Source: Corylus avellana (taxonomy: Eukaryota > Streptophyta > Magnoliopsida > Fagales > Betulaceae). From it: a stretch of DNA of 64,000 bases. This document shows, piece by piece, positions 32,465 through 45,392 of this stretch. The stretch covers positions 17,450,545 to 17,514,544 of the forward strand of contig NC_081551.1 of the NCBI RefSeq assembly GCF_901000735.1. The letters run 5' to 3'. Positions within the stretch are counted from its first letter, which is position 1; the number at the start of each line of letters is the position of its first letter. Position numbers and translations under genes: made by a program. The notes below the pieces were generated by a model. It saw nothing but the letters and a program-made list of their open reading frames with translations, was not told the origin of the DNA and did not search any database.

Positions 32465-35400
32465 TTAGCGGCCACTAATATCACTGTCACTGACAGAATC
32501 CAGCCTCCATTTGCCCTTCAGGATTTCACTCAAGGGTTTGGGACCTTGGAAGTCGGCCAATTTAGTTCTGCTTGAATTCCCAACTTTCCAAATGCAATCT
32601 GCATTGTCTTCAGTTTTTTTCTTCTCCTCTTTAATCTGGGCAAGGGTCTTGGGTCCGGTAAACATAGTAGACTCCCGAGTTGTTCTCCTCTCTCTTTCAA
32701 TTGGTTTCCTTGAAACTTCACTTGAGAAGTGCCGTTTAGGTAGTCTTCTTTTCCTGAAATTCTTCTTTGACCTATCTTGATGTGAGCGCCTCAGCAAACC
32801 ATGTTGGTTTGCACCATTTAAAAAGGTCCCATTCTCTCTCAGTGATTCAATAGTGTTCTTTCCCACTTCTGGTGCCAATCTTCTTCTATGTAGCCGTTGA
32901 CCCATACCATGCCTTGGATGCCTTTTTTGGCTACGATTAATTAGATGGGATGAGCCATGCCTTCTTGAAGAGCCAGTAATTTGACAACCATCAATCACCC
33001 TGCGTTTTCTCAGATGGTCTCGAAGATCCATGTCATTACAGTCACCAACTGCGAGTTCCAATGGAACGAGTTTCCTTTTCCCAGACAATATAGAACCCAA
33101 CATTTTGCTTCTAGAATGACCAGGTTCTCTTTCAACATTAGTGAAAAGATGCTCATCATCCAGATGATCAAAGCCATCACATATACCATGTTCACGAAGA
33201 AGTTCTGCATCAGGGTACATGGGATCATACTCAACTGAATCTTCAAAACCATACACCAAGAAGTGGCTATTCAGCTCTCTATGTTCCCTATCAAGGTCCA
33301 GCAAATACTCTGGATCGTCCTCATAACCCAAATTCTCTGATTTATCATCCACAAGAACATCAAAGCCAGGAGATGATTCCCACCGCTCCTCTGGCTCAAT
33401 ATGGTCTTCCACTTGCTCCTCTGAACTCTGATCTGTGCATATATGAGATCTTCCTTGAATAAAACCTTCTGCTGGAATCAATGACTCTGACCTAATCACC
33501 GCATCATCATACTCACAAACAGCAATCTGTGGAGAGGCACTTTGCAGGAAGAGAATTTTGGGTACTGCTTGCTGAAGTTCTTCCTTGGGAAGAAAATTAA
33601 AATTGATTGGTACCTTAGAAGCACTTTCAGATGGATTCAGATGTGTTTCTGCAGTTGCTGACCCTGTCTCACTTCCGGCAGATGTCTTGTTTTCTAAGGC
33701 AGGTGCATCACTGCTTCTAGAGGCCGTCTTTATAGATTTCCCAGCAGGTGCATTACCATCAGGACCATGCATAAAAGAGCATCTGTCACCTTTATTGCAG
33801 AGCCCATTGAAGTAAAAGTAACAGGGAACATTGGTCTTGTTCACAGGTGTCGAACAGTGGGCAGATTCAGGTGCTGCTCCAGCATGCCCATCCAATGGCT
33901 ACAAGATAACAAAGTTTAGTTCGAATGACATTAGCAGATACCAAGAGATGATGAGAATAGTAAACACAGCAGTCCCCTGGCATATAATTCAAACACACAC
34001 CGAAAAAAAAAAACAGAAGAAAAAAAGAAAGAAAAAGGAATGCAAAAGATGTGCAAAAGAAAAGCTCTGATATGGTAAAAGATGATGGAACAAGTTTAAA
34101 ATACACCTTAAGAGTAAGATACTATCACAGATTGAGAATAAAACAGATGTAGTCCTGGGCATAAGTGCAACAATATCTCTGTGTTCCATTCGTTAATTTT
34201 TCAGTCTCATTTATTACTTGCACACAATTTCTCTGCAATCATACATAGACTCCAGTCTTTACAGAAGCAACATGTTAATTAAAAGACCCAACCTCCATCC
34301 CCCTTGTCTAAATGAAAAAGTAAAAGGATCCTTTTCCCTTCTGGAAAGGATCCAGCAAGTAATAACTCCCATAGTTGAATATTATAGATTTGAATGTGGC
34401 ACTACACTTATCATCCATGATCCTTGCACTAAAAACTCTTATCCACCCTTGCTGGATCTGCTTAGACTACATCATTCGTGATGCCATACCACTGGAACAA
34501 AGACCTTGCTACAAGACTACAGACTGCACAGGCAAATACTTCAAAGCACCAATTTCCTGCCGATCAGCCTATGAATTTAAACAACCCACATTAGCTGTCT
34601 TCTAGTTTGTGAGTGTTCAAGGATGTCACTGTAAAACTTATCACAATCTCATCAGTTCATCCTCATCCAAGCACATCAAATCAACTATTACCTACATGAA
34701 AAGTTACCCCCAAAAAAAAAAAAAGAAGCTTCCCACATGAAAAGCACAGAAAACTAGTTGGTGTGAAAGAGGGTAATAAGTCAATTACAACATCTAGGTC
34801 ATATTAGTAACAACAAAAATTATCTACTTCATAATGGTTGGTTTCTCACAGTACACCTCCTTTTCATTACAGGCTTGTTTGGGAAGACAATTCTTCCCAA
34901 TTTTTCTCAACTTTTTTCTCTTTTTTAGTTGATTTAACACCACTAACACTCAACTCAACTAAAAAATTTTCAACTTTATTCAAAATTTTATATTCTTCTA
35001 ACAACTCAAACATAATCTTAACTCTTTTTTTTCCTTGATATTCGCAATTTTGAATTCAGTTCAGTAGAATAAAAAAAAAAATCGCAAACCCAAACAAAAT
35101 AATTTAAAACCTGGTTTTAGCAACATGCAAAGGTTTGACCCTTTTAATGGAACCCATGTATCTATCAAGATGGAAACTAAATATGTAAATACTGGTTTCT
35201 CACGGTATTTATCAAAGTAATAATTATCAATTAATGCATATAAAAGACATGTTTCTCAAGGTGCAACTGACTTATCTTAAAGATATACCATCCAACATAA
35301 CTTATGCAACCGCCTAACAAGGAAAACTCATCTACAACACACACAAGATAGCAAAAGTGGTGGAAAAGAATGCATAAACAATACCCAGGTTTAGGTTATT

Positions 35401-36419
35401 GAATGTGCAAATGATATTCGGAAATAAATCAAGGTTCCTAACCAAAATATATGGAGACAAGTTAACCCAAAAAGAAGAGAGAAAGAGAAAGAGAACACAA
35501 GCTTACAGGGTGTCTAAAAGCACAGGTAGGATTAAGACAATCGCCAGACAACCAGTACCAGCAATCTCTGGGATTGAGCCTCGCAATCTCGCTGTGCCGA
35601 TACTCACAATCAATCCCCTGGAAGAGAGAGAAACAAATTAAAAAGAAAAAAAAGAAAGAAAGATGAATCTCACCATGAAACAGAAACAAAGATTATGGCA
35701 TACTAACAACAAAACCTGACTGCATAAACCCCTAAAACTAGACTCTCCTTACACGAAACGCAATCGCATATGATTCAATACAATCTACACTAGAACCCAG
35801 TCTTGAACAAACAACATCATTTCTACCAATACTTGTGCAATATTCCAAACACCAGGAATCACTATCTTTTTTCTTTCAAGTGTCTGAGTCTTGTACCATG
35901 AAAAACATAGATGCTTTCATTTCACTCATAACGATACAGAAAGAGTACACTAACGAAAATTGGAAAAAGAAAACCCCAACTCTCCAGAAGTCCATAAACC
36001 CTACCAAGTCGAATGCATGAAAGATAAATTCAAAATTCGTCACAATAGCAAACACCACATAAAAAATGGAAATGCCAGACTATCTCCAAGTAAAAGAACA
36101 TGAAAAATAAGACTAACTCGATTCAGGTCGAATCCAAAACCCTAAGCTATCCTTCGTTTCAACAAACCCTAACGTAGCATATGACCCTTTCAAATGTAGG
36201 TCCCAGATCATAGAATATGAATCGTAAAGCAAAAAAAACAAACAGAATTCGCAGCATAAAAGCAGAAACAGGCGCATCAAAAAAACTCATGAAAGCAAGA
36301 AATATTTCGTAGAAAGAAACGAAACAGCCGCATTGCCTTTCACGGACCTTCTTACAGGTGAGGGGTGAGGCTAGAAAATACACGCAGTCGGTGTTCCTTT
36401 TCTGCAATTCTTCGTCCAT
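32465..36419 (-). CDS. Zinc finger CCCH domain protein with three fingers, 3 exons
   Basis: Exons on the minus strand are 36419-36348, 35617-35507 and 33898-32465, encoding 24, 37 and 477 residues with clean in-frame GT-AG joins, 538 in all. The start MDEELQKRNTDCVYFLASPL is characteristic of the plant C3H17-like group (At2g02160). The fingers are C-x9-C-x5-C-x3-H (from CVYF to EYRH, spanning the first intron), C-x7-C-x4-C-x3-H (CWYWLSGDCLNPTCAFRH) and C-x7-C-x5-C-x3-H (CYFYFNGLCNKGDRCSFMH). A long acidic, disordered middle follows, then an Arg/His-rich region and two related motifs, FTGPKTLAQIKEEKKK and FQGPKPLSEILKGKWR. CCCH proteins of this type bind RNA, so an RNA-processing or nuclear role is inferred. 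The first donor is GTCCGT, a weak but valid site. Confidence 0.92.
33899..35506. other. Second intron of the CCCH gene, with a possible MITE
   Basis: No coding content recognised. About 34872-35095 has ends aggcttgtttgggaagacaa and tcgcaaacccaaacaaaata with complementary tcaacttttttctc/aaaaattttcaac tracts. It is likely a MITE related to the dispersed 'gcaatcccaaac' elements. Confidence 0.5.
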
Positions 36420-37023
36420 TTTCGAAGAGAATGAGAGTATTTGCAAAAGGCGAAATGTGAGAAGAGAGATCAAGAAAAGGCCATCAGCCTTCGAATTGTG
36501 GTTCACAACTTCACATTGCCGAGAGTCAGATCGCAAACGAGAGAGAGAGAGAGAGTGAGTGTGCGTGATTGGGTTTTATTTTGGTGTTTTGTTAGGGGTT
36601 TGAGGTACCTTAAAAAAAAAAAAATAATAATAATAATAATAATAATAATTCTTTTTTTTTTTTTTTTTTTTTTTAATCAAATGCGGGAAAAGGTTACAAG
36701 GGAGTAATAATAATAATTCATGCCTTTTAGATACATTTTAACAGATTACGTGCTTAATTTTTAAAGGTGCAAAGGTCAACTTATTATTTTAAAATGTTTA
36801 AATAAATAAAAAATAAAAAAGAATGGTCGTGTAACTACTGTCCCGATCGTGTAACTGCTGGCCACCCTCAACGGATGAGAAAGGGGTTGTGCGGCCACTT
36901 ATTTTCCGGCCAAAGGTGGCTACATAGCTATTCTTTTTTAATACTTTTTTTGTAAGTAAACTTTAAATTTGTTTGTGTTTTTTCAAAATAAGTAGTTGTA
37001 ACCTACATAAAAAATGGTGATTT

Positions 37024-37283
37024 TTTTTTTTTTTTTGATATCGAGGAACCTCTACAAGGCAGGGCCCTTCGGACCCACCCCTGCAGAGTAAACCCCGGCC
37101 CCGTGCACCGCACCCTCGGAAATTTCCCTACACGGAACAGGGTAAGTCACTGGCTATTCACCAGAGGGGTGTGGCCCCAAGGAGGAGGTAGCACCTGGTG
37201 GGTTTCGAACCTGAGACCACTGAGGAGCAAACTCAGAGCCCCAGGCTTTACTCCCTAACCACCAAGCCAACCCCTTGGGGTTC
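37024..37283 (-). mobile_element. tRNA-derived SINE with target duplications
   Basis: Read on the minus strand, the element starts GAACCCCAAGGGGTTGGC. Its A-box-like segment is TTGGCTTGGTGGTTAGGG and its B-box is GGTTCGAAACC, about 50 bp apart as in tRNA promoters. A tRNA-unrelated body follows, then a 3' poly-A tail (the T run at about 37021-37036 on the plus strand). The duplicated target aaaaaatggtgattt lies on both sides (about 37009-37023 and 37286-37300). It is intergenic, between the CCCH gene start and the reductase gene end. A truncated relative is at 13285-13375. Confidence 0.75.
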
Positions 37284-37836
37284 AAAAAAAATGGTGATTT
37301 AATGCTGATTTAAGGTGTTATAGGCGTTTGTATGGAGCTATTTTGTGTTTTGTATGGTTAATTTGATGTTTCAAAGAGATAATGTTAATTGTATTGTGTT
37401 ATTGATATCTAAGTTGAGGTTGTTTGCGTGTGATTTAGTTGTTGTGGTTTGCTGAAAAGTGAGTAATGGAAGAAGGGTTAGGGTTTGAATAAAAATGAGA
37501 GATTTATTGACACAGTTGAATTATTGTTAAAATAAATAAATAAATAAATAAGGGTTAATTGAAACTGCCACGTGAGTATTGTCTGATAATCATGAAATAA
37601 AAATGTAGTATATATTATTTCTCATGGAAAATATAAACAGCCTGGAGAAACCCATAGTAGAAACTCTGCAAGTTTCTTCAAAATCAAAACTCTAGAGTTA
37701 GTGCGAGCTCTCACAGTGCGTTATTTTATATCGAATATCATCTGCAAATTCAATGTTATGCTCTTCGAGTTCAATCTGCCTATTATGTTTCTTTAGAGAG
37801 AACTCAAAATTTGAAGCAAATGCACACAGGCTTCAG

Positions 37837-38602
37837 TCAAAATTTGTAAACCATTTCCTCAGAATATCCGAGCTCTTTGAGTATGCCAGTAAGCTGCAGT
37901 GAAGAAAATAAGGAGAGAAGTCAAGGTTAAAAAGACAGACATATTAGCAAATTGGTCACACCAATTAAAGAGCAGAAAATACTCTCTCAAAATACCTCTC
38001 CTTGTGAGCGGTCTTTAGCCTTGTCACCAGATATGTGTTTCATCATTCCAGGGGGGCCACATACCTGAACAAACAGAACAAATTTTATTCAGGGAGTTGA
38101 AAATACGTTAGAATATCTCATCACCCCAAGTCTATGGGAACACTAAAATCAAGCTAGATTATATGAACATGAACTTGTACAAACAACGCTTGTCTGGTAA
38201 CACATGATCAATCTCCAAGAGCCACATTTCCATTCCATAATCCATTTTAAGTGAATACTTTCAAATCTTATGGTGCTTTTAAGCAGCAGTGGACAATTTG
38301 AGAAATTGCCCTTCTCAATTTGAGTTGGACAAACCTCTGGTTGATGGGTGCAGGAACTTGATAAATTGCAAGTTCACAGCAAAGCCAATCCAACTCATGT
38401 GCAGATTGGCTTGCTACTCAAATGGGGATCCTACCTCAGATTACAAATGGGGTACAAGGGTCATCACCAATAGTCAAAAAAATGTCAAAAAACTGCAAAG
38501 CTTTAATCCCAACTAATTGGGTCAGCTCCATGGATCCTTTCTAAACTAATTGGAGTAGACACACATGGATCCTTTGTATTTCTTTTTTCCTCTTTTGCTC
38601 TT

Positions 38603-38651
<49 letters not shown>

Positions 38652-41600
38652 ATATCCTGATGCCATATCATGATTTAAGTAGAAGCATGTGAAAGTTGAG
38701 ATGAAGTAACGAAGTAACACTTACAAGAATTAGAGTATCATCACTAGGATCAGGTAAACCTTTGACAACCATATCCTTTGATATGAAACCTGTACCTCCT
38801 CTCCAATTCTTTGATGGATTATCGACAGTGTAGAATACCTGGTTTTTTTTTGTTTTTTGTCATAACAAATAAGCCATAATGTTGTTTTCAAACAAGCAAT
38901 TTGGACAAAACAGCAATAGCCTTGACATACTGAAACATCTGTACCTTTAAGTTTGGATGGCTAGTTGCAAGTATGTCAAGCTTCTGTTTAAGCAGTATGT
39001 CATCTGGGGAGACGTTGGCATAAAGCAGTGATACCTGCGAGATCATCAAGAAAATTTTACAAATATCTGTTGAGGGTGGTATAAAAGAGAAAACACACTT
39101 AAATCTACAGAAACAAATGCCTTGCCACTTATGCCTGTGCATGTACCTAATCCTAGGACTAGCAATGATTGGCATAACTCACGAACCCAACATTAATACG
39201 ACACAAAATTAGAGGGTTAGAGTTTAGTGTAATAGGATTCAAGTCAAAATAGGTCGACCCGTTTAGTCACGATTAAAAAAGGGGTCAAAATCGTGTCAAC
39301 CCGTGTATCTCCTATAATTAAATTGCATTTTTACCCTATAAAGTCTCAAGTATATAACCGCATTTTCATTGGACAAAGAAGTTTCCCATCTCCCATGTGA
39401 GAGTCTCCATCTCCACCATGTGAGTTCCCCATCTCCTAGTGAGGGCACTCCCCCCCTCCCCAATGAGAGCTCCGGGCAGGATGAGGGGGCCTCCTCCACA
39501 ACTTCTCCTCCTGCCCCTCCTTCCCCGCTTCCTTTCGTTTTCTTTTGTTTAAAAGCCAGATATGCTCCTCTACGCCCTCTATCCCCGCCCACATGCCCCT
39601 CCTCTAGTATCTTCAGAATCTCCTCTGCCCCCTGCACCTTTTATCCACCGTGTGTCCGTGCGTGTACCTTATGTGCCTCCACATCAGCGCACGGGGCAAA
39701 CACCTATCCACCTGGTCATTTTCCACCCACATGGCAAATATATGGGCCCTTTTGCAGCAGGTGTTCCCAGTGCCCTGAGTTTGTACAGTCCTTCTCTGAG
39801 GGCTTCTCGAATGATCTGTATATCGAGTCCAGCTTCTTGAAGGCCAACTTGGTCCAGATCACGAACTGGCCACCACAGCACATGCTGCCGAAGGCACCCT
39901 GGCTGGTGTGGTGGGTCCCACCACCGGGAACACGGGTTATTTGGTTTTGGGCCTTTGGCCCACCTTTGACTTACTGTTAATTGGCTTAATGCCCATCCCA
40001 CAGGCTACTTCTTTTGGTTTTTGGGCTCCATTCCGCTCCCCTTTGTAATCTTCTTTTATCAGTCAAATATTGTGTTACTTAGGGAAAAAAAACCATTATA
40101 TTAAACAAGTTTAAACGGGTCGTGTTTGTGTCAACCCAACACGATCTAATTATTAAATGAGATATTCAAGTCTTGTCGTGTTACCCATTTAGTTAAACAG
40201 GTCGAGTGAGGGGTTTGATACGATTAATTAAATGGGTCAACCCATATAGTTGTTTCACGACTCGACACGGCACAAACCCAAATTGCCACCCCTAACTAAT
40301 CCTAATGCCTTTAAAACCATAATTGTAATACACACACACATGTAGCACATGCAATCTGCACAACAAGAGAAAAATGTTAATTAGGGTTACAAAAATAGCA
40401 ATATGAGAGAGGCACAACCCTCACCTGAGTTTTGTCATCAGGATTTTTCAGTATAGCCTCAATAACCTGAAGCATTGGAGTTATGCCTGTGCCACCAGCA
40501 ATCTGAATGAACAAAATATAATTAACTTCAGATAAAGGAGCACACATATTCACTAAACTTCAAAAATATTCCATGTTACAATGACTAATTTACAGATAAA
40601 GTAATGGTTCTTGTCATTAGAAAAGGACAGCAGTGAGAACTAGAAACTGAATGTAATATTAAGAACTAAGAGACAGTTCCAATCACAAACAGATAATACA
40701 TCATTGATACAATAAGAGTCGCAGCCTAGCACTATCATTTTACTATAAATTAAATTGTAAATAAATGGCACACCATAAGTTGACGACATCGGTGTCAAAT
40801 AAAATCTAATTTCTAGATAATTTCTCTTACCATGCCAATGTGTTTCTTCATATTGGGAGTATATCTTAGCTTCTCAATGGGCCTGCAAGAAATTTGAGCT
40901 TTCCATGAAGATAATATACAGCACATCATCTGTTAACACTTGGGGACAAGTATAATTTACCCTTTGACTTCAACTACATCGCCAGGTTTTAAGCTTGCGA
41001 AATGCTGACTCATTTTTCCTTCTGGATACACCTGGAATAATTTTTTTTTTTTTTAAAAAAAAAAACCTTTAAATATGAAGAGCACTCCATGTATGATGCA
41101 GGACATTTTCAAAAGTGAAATCAGAAGAAGAAAAAAAAGGAGGAAAGTTGAGTAATCCATAATTGACAGCAAACCTTAATAAGTAAGTCAAAGAATCCCT
41201 TAGAATCTGGATCTGATATGGGAGTATAGCTGAAAACAGAACATATCACGTTAGCTCCACAAGTTGCCTATAGACAAAACCAAAAGTAGCCAACATGGCA
41301 AGTACATGATCAACATCTGATCATTCCAATATTAAGACATTGTCAATCAAGACATGAACCTTAACAGGGAACAATGTGCCTTTTTCCTAGTTGATTTTTG
41401 CTGAAGAAATATAAAAGATACCCAATCTCTTAAATTATGGTGATCATACTGTCTAAATACATCAAAGTCCAACTAATCTAATATCAAACTAACTTATAGA
41501 GTAACTAATCCAGGTAATCAGGACATCCAAATATACAGAAACGTCAGGATTTGTGATATAACCAAGTCAAAGAGAAAAAATGAGATACAACAGTACAACA

Positions 41601-44600
41601 TGGTTAAAATAGATAGGGGTAGAGATCTCATAACAAAAAACAACGCATTTAGAGCTTGTAACAAACTTGCCCTATGATGCAGATGGAAAGATACAAATTT
41701 TATTTTAAGTTAGATCTTATTAATTAATTAGGTTATTATATTTAGTTTTATGTTTTAAAGTCAATGGTGCTGTTTTTTTGGTAATTCAATAAATAGGTGC
41801 TTGGCCTAAATAATTTTACGCAATTCAATAAATAAGCATTACCCTAAATTATATTAGGTAAGTCAATAAATGGGTGGAGAGATGCTTATAATTAGGTTAT
41901 TATATTTATTGGGATGGAGAGATGCTTATTTAAATTTAAGACCAAGGAAATGTAATTTTTAGAGATAAGGATCAGAGCCTCTGTATCTAGTATACAGTCT
42001 TCTCTAACTCACAATTTGTTCTCTGGTTAGTAAGCTGCAAACATCTAAAGACTTTGAGGAAAAATGAATAAATAAATATGAAGTAAACTAAACGTTCTAA
42101 ATTGGAAACTAATAGCTCAAATTCATCCCTCAGTGTTGCCAAACCTAGCACAGACCTTACCTTCTAGGTTCAGGTAATGCAAGAACTGAGAAGTAAAAAA
42201 TGGATGATATTGAGCTTGCCAGTATAAAAAGGGCATGGCAATGTGTGTATTTGCAGACTCATGCAATTTAAAGTGTATAAACCTCATCATAAATAGATAC
42301 AATTAGTAAAACAATAAACTTCAAATTTGCACAATCAGGTACAATAGACTGAGATAAAAAGGTTCCGATCAGGCATCTTATTAAACAGGAAGAGTGGAAG
42401 ACTTACGGGCGTATGACATATTTTGGTTTCCCTTCAGCATCTTGTCCTATAGGAGCCCTACGGTGACAATAATGCATCAAGATGATCAATTCAGAGGTGG
42501 ATTTCTTCCAGATCCAACAGGTTTTTTACAGTAAAGTTCACTTGTCACAAACAGCACAACATACCTTGTAATAATGCATGAAGCAACATCTAGACCCAAC
42601 TTGGCTGTAGGATCAAATGAAAACCTACCATTTGCAAGGTGAAAAATCAAAAAATAAGTTACATTGAACACTCTTTCCAAACTATACAAACAAGGCATGT
42701 GGAAGCCACACTGACAACTTAAAAAGCCTACACTGTTAGAAAGGTTAACCAAATTATGATGATGCTGCCAAATTAACCAGGGCACAATATAAGGCTGATC
42801 AAATGTACTTTAGAACATTTGGATGTCGACTGTACATCTAGTGGAAAGATAGAAATAAACATAAGTTGACTAGCGAACATAAGCATATTATAGGTTTTCA
42901 TAAGCTTTTAATGGTGAGTGACATCCAACAGTAAAAATAAACCTCCATGAGAAATCCGGTGCCTTTGTGAGCTTTTAATACATGTAAATGTTGAGAAATG
43001 ATGGTTCATTCCAGTAAGGGGTGTAGATATCACAAAAGGCTCCGTATATTTGATATAGACTTCACTTTACTTACTAATACTATGTCATCCACAACAACCC
43101 TCATTTAGATATATTTTTTTTGCTTTCTTCAGCTCCAACAACTACAGGTAAATTATTCCTAGTTTGACTCACTTCATTCTCCTTTATATTCTTTGTTTAA
43201 AGTTTTTCTACATTGCCCCCAATTGGTTGAGTACTGTCTCTTTGAAACTGGTCACGGGTTTCTGACCAAACACTTTTCACCCATCAAGATGATTACCCAT
43301 TAGCGGATCTTCAATAAAACAGAAAAAGGTTGAGCCTAGACTACATACCTGAAGAGTTGAGTATTGTGACTAACCCTTGCTGTGTCTTGCAACTTAAATT
43401 CAATCCACTTATCTGGGTTGAGTGCTGAAAATGAAAAAAATGATCCATTGAACTTACACAATACAATAAAGGGTGAAAAAAATCACGTATCAGGCACTTC
43501 AAGGAATTTGCAGCTGTATGAAGCAATTTCCAAATGTTAAAAAGCTTCGTTAGCGTATGAAATTTGCAACATCTGCATAAATTGATTATTTATGTTGAGA
43601 AAGTGTCCCTAAGGGGTAGCTCAATCGGCAAGGAGTCACGCCTTATGAAGCAGAGGTCACCAGTTTGAATCTCCCTTTTCCCTTACTCCCCTCGGGGACA
43701 AAAATTACTTATAAAAAATAAAAAATAAAAAGCCAAGAAAGTCCAAGCCAGTCCTTCCTAAACAATGTTAAAGTTGATAAAAGACTCACCAACTTTTGGG
43801 CCTGCCTCTTCATTGATTTGATCCAGATAAACCTGTAAATAAAAAGCAGATATAGATAACTAGCATATATGAGTCAAATATGGTAATCAGAAATCTAACA
43901 ACTATTTCATGTTAAAGCCCCATAATGAGCATGAAAAACACTTTAAAGTTTAAACTTCATAAGAGCACTCAACTTGAAATATCTACAAAAAATCAGCTTT
44001 TACATTTATCAGCAGTGAATTTTGTTCAGAGGCAGAAAGATATCAAATTATGCTATACTCATCAGGGAACTCAAACTGATTCCTTGTGAATTGCACCATA
44101 TAAAGTCTAAGTATATAGCCCATCGCAGATACGTAGAGTCAAGGGCATTTGTGGCGGAATGAGTTGTGCATACATTTAAAGATCCTTGTATGAAAATTGC
44201 CTTTCCTTCTTTCCTCTTCACAGTAAATCTTATGAGTTTGTTTGGTGCTTACCCAGAAATGAAATTGTGTGCTATGTCTATTTCGTTCAGTTCTTGTAAC
44301 GTAAAATATGAATATTTATATCTTTACTTGTTCGAATACAGATAAACACTTGTGCAATTTCACAGCATTGCCATTTGCCACAGCACTTCCAAAACTCACA
44401 TAAACTAAAAAACATTAATAATCAATCGATTTGACCAAGTACTATACACATCAAATTAAACCAGTCCATCACTCCAAATATCTGAATCCTCTCTCTTTAT
44501 TCGTAAAATATCAAAATTTCTCCCTGAGCATTCGAAGTTTAAAAACCCAACTGAGTTTACCCCACCATTCAACCACAGAAACGTAATCAACCACCGCATA

Positions 44601-44826
44601 TCACAACACAACCGACCAATCAGAAGAAAACCCAGATGGAATTATAAAGGTACATTACCAAATTCGACGAGGAAAAGTAGTAGTAGTACGAGATTCCACC
44701 AGAAACTGCTGCGACTGCTCCAATGGGTATCCGAAAAGCGCTGAAGCTAGACTTGGTTTGGCCGCCAAATGCATTGGTAAATGCGATCGGAGTAGCTCTG
44801 GCGAGCCTCCTGAAGAACGTAGCCAT
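37837..44826 (-). CDS. CBR2: NADH-cytochrome b5 reductase-like protein, mitochondrial, 13 exons
   Basis: Minus-strand exons: 44826-44659, 43832-43790, 43424-43349, 42624-42565, 42457-42407, 41229-41175, 41031-40961, 40882-40831, 40502-40425, 39034-38945, 38838-38725, 38064-37996 and 37893-37837. All have GT-AG introns and the phases sum to 327 residues plus stop, the length of the Arabidopsis homologue At5g20080. The N-terminus ([16 protein letters not shown]) is a mitochondrial presequence, followed by a hydrophobic [15 protein letters not shown] anchor. The FAD site is the RPYTPISDP motif. Then come [14 protein letters not shown], the NADH site [11 protein letters not shown] and the C-terminal [12 protein letters not shown]. 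The family moves electrons from NADH through FAD to cytochrome b5. Two introns hold repeats: a SINE at 43607-43731 and a 1.1-kb repeat at 39190-40290. The coding part looks intact. Confidence 0.95.
38605..38651. repeat. (CA)n(TA)n compound microsatellite in an intron
   Basis: About 15 CA units run straight into about 8 TA units in the reductase intron between its 11th and 12th exons. Likely polymorphic. Confidence 0.95.
39190..40290. repeat. 1.1-kb dispersed repeat in a reductase intron
   Basis: The left edge (ggttagagtttag, then aaataggtcgacccgtttag) and the right edge (gacacggcacaaacccaaat, then tgccacccctaa) carry the same gggtc/gacccg motifs as the repeats at 22080, 23930 and 50680. The interior 39369-39980 is open on both strands for about 200 and 105 codons (plus strand from [17 protein letters not shown]) and is more GC-rich than the flanks. 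I recognise no family in either strand. It may be a cargo-bearing member of that repeat family or host sequence captured by it. Confidence 0.45.
43607..43731 (+). mobile_element. Second type of tRNA-derived SINE in a reductase intron
   Basis: An A-box-like ggtagctcaatcggcaagga near the start and a B-box-like ccagtttgaatctccc about 40 bp later mimic a tRNA promoter. A short body and an A-rich tail (ataaaaaataaaaaataaaa) follow. The short repeat agaaagt occurs at both edges. The body differs from the SINE at 37024. Confidence 0.65.
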
Positions 44827-44829
44827 TTT

Positions 44830-45392
44830 CAATGGACAAGAAGCAAAGAAATAACGCTCAAATAAAGAGGGTTTTAGCGCTTTTCGTTTTTTTTGTACGC
44901 TAGTCGAGTATCTCTGTGCCTTTCTTCTTCTGGAGAGAAGAAGAGAAATGATACAGTGTGGTAAAAGGCCAATAATAGAGGAATGAAATGCTGCCAGGTG
45001 TCTTAAATTTTTAAAGCGAGCCTACGCTCGTGTTTAAGTGGGTCACATTTTGAAAGAATGGGCCTATCATGACAAAGTTCAATTGGGCCTCATTATTTAC
45101 TTTATTTCTTCTAATGGTTTGCTAAATTTGTCCCTCTAGGCCTTACCATCCATTTGCTCTCGGTCGATAGAATGGACCCAAGAGCCCATTTTGCTTGTAA
45201 ATTTACCAACGTTTTACTTGCAATAACAACTCTTTCCTAGTTTCCTGAATAAAAAAATAAAAAACTATTTCCTCATGAATACATACATGGCCTAATGAAT
45301 GCATTCACATTCCCCTTAGTAAATTATTATTATTATTTTTTTATATAAATCATTTAGTAAATTATCATTTTTTTTTTTTATAAAAAAAATTA
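44830..45392. other. 5' flank of the reductase gene, no other gene seen
   Basis: It presumably contains the promoter of the minus-strand reductase gene. I cannot name a specific core element with confidence. Confidence 0.4.

Noticed and set aside
34218..34605. Plus-strand frames of 76-87 codons
   Set aside because: They are within the second intron of the CCCH gene on the opposite strand, with no family resemblance.
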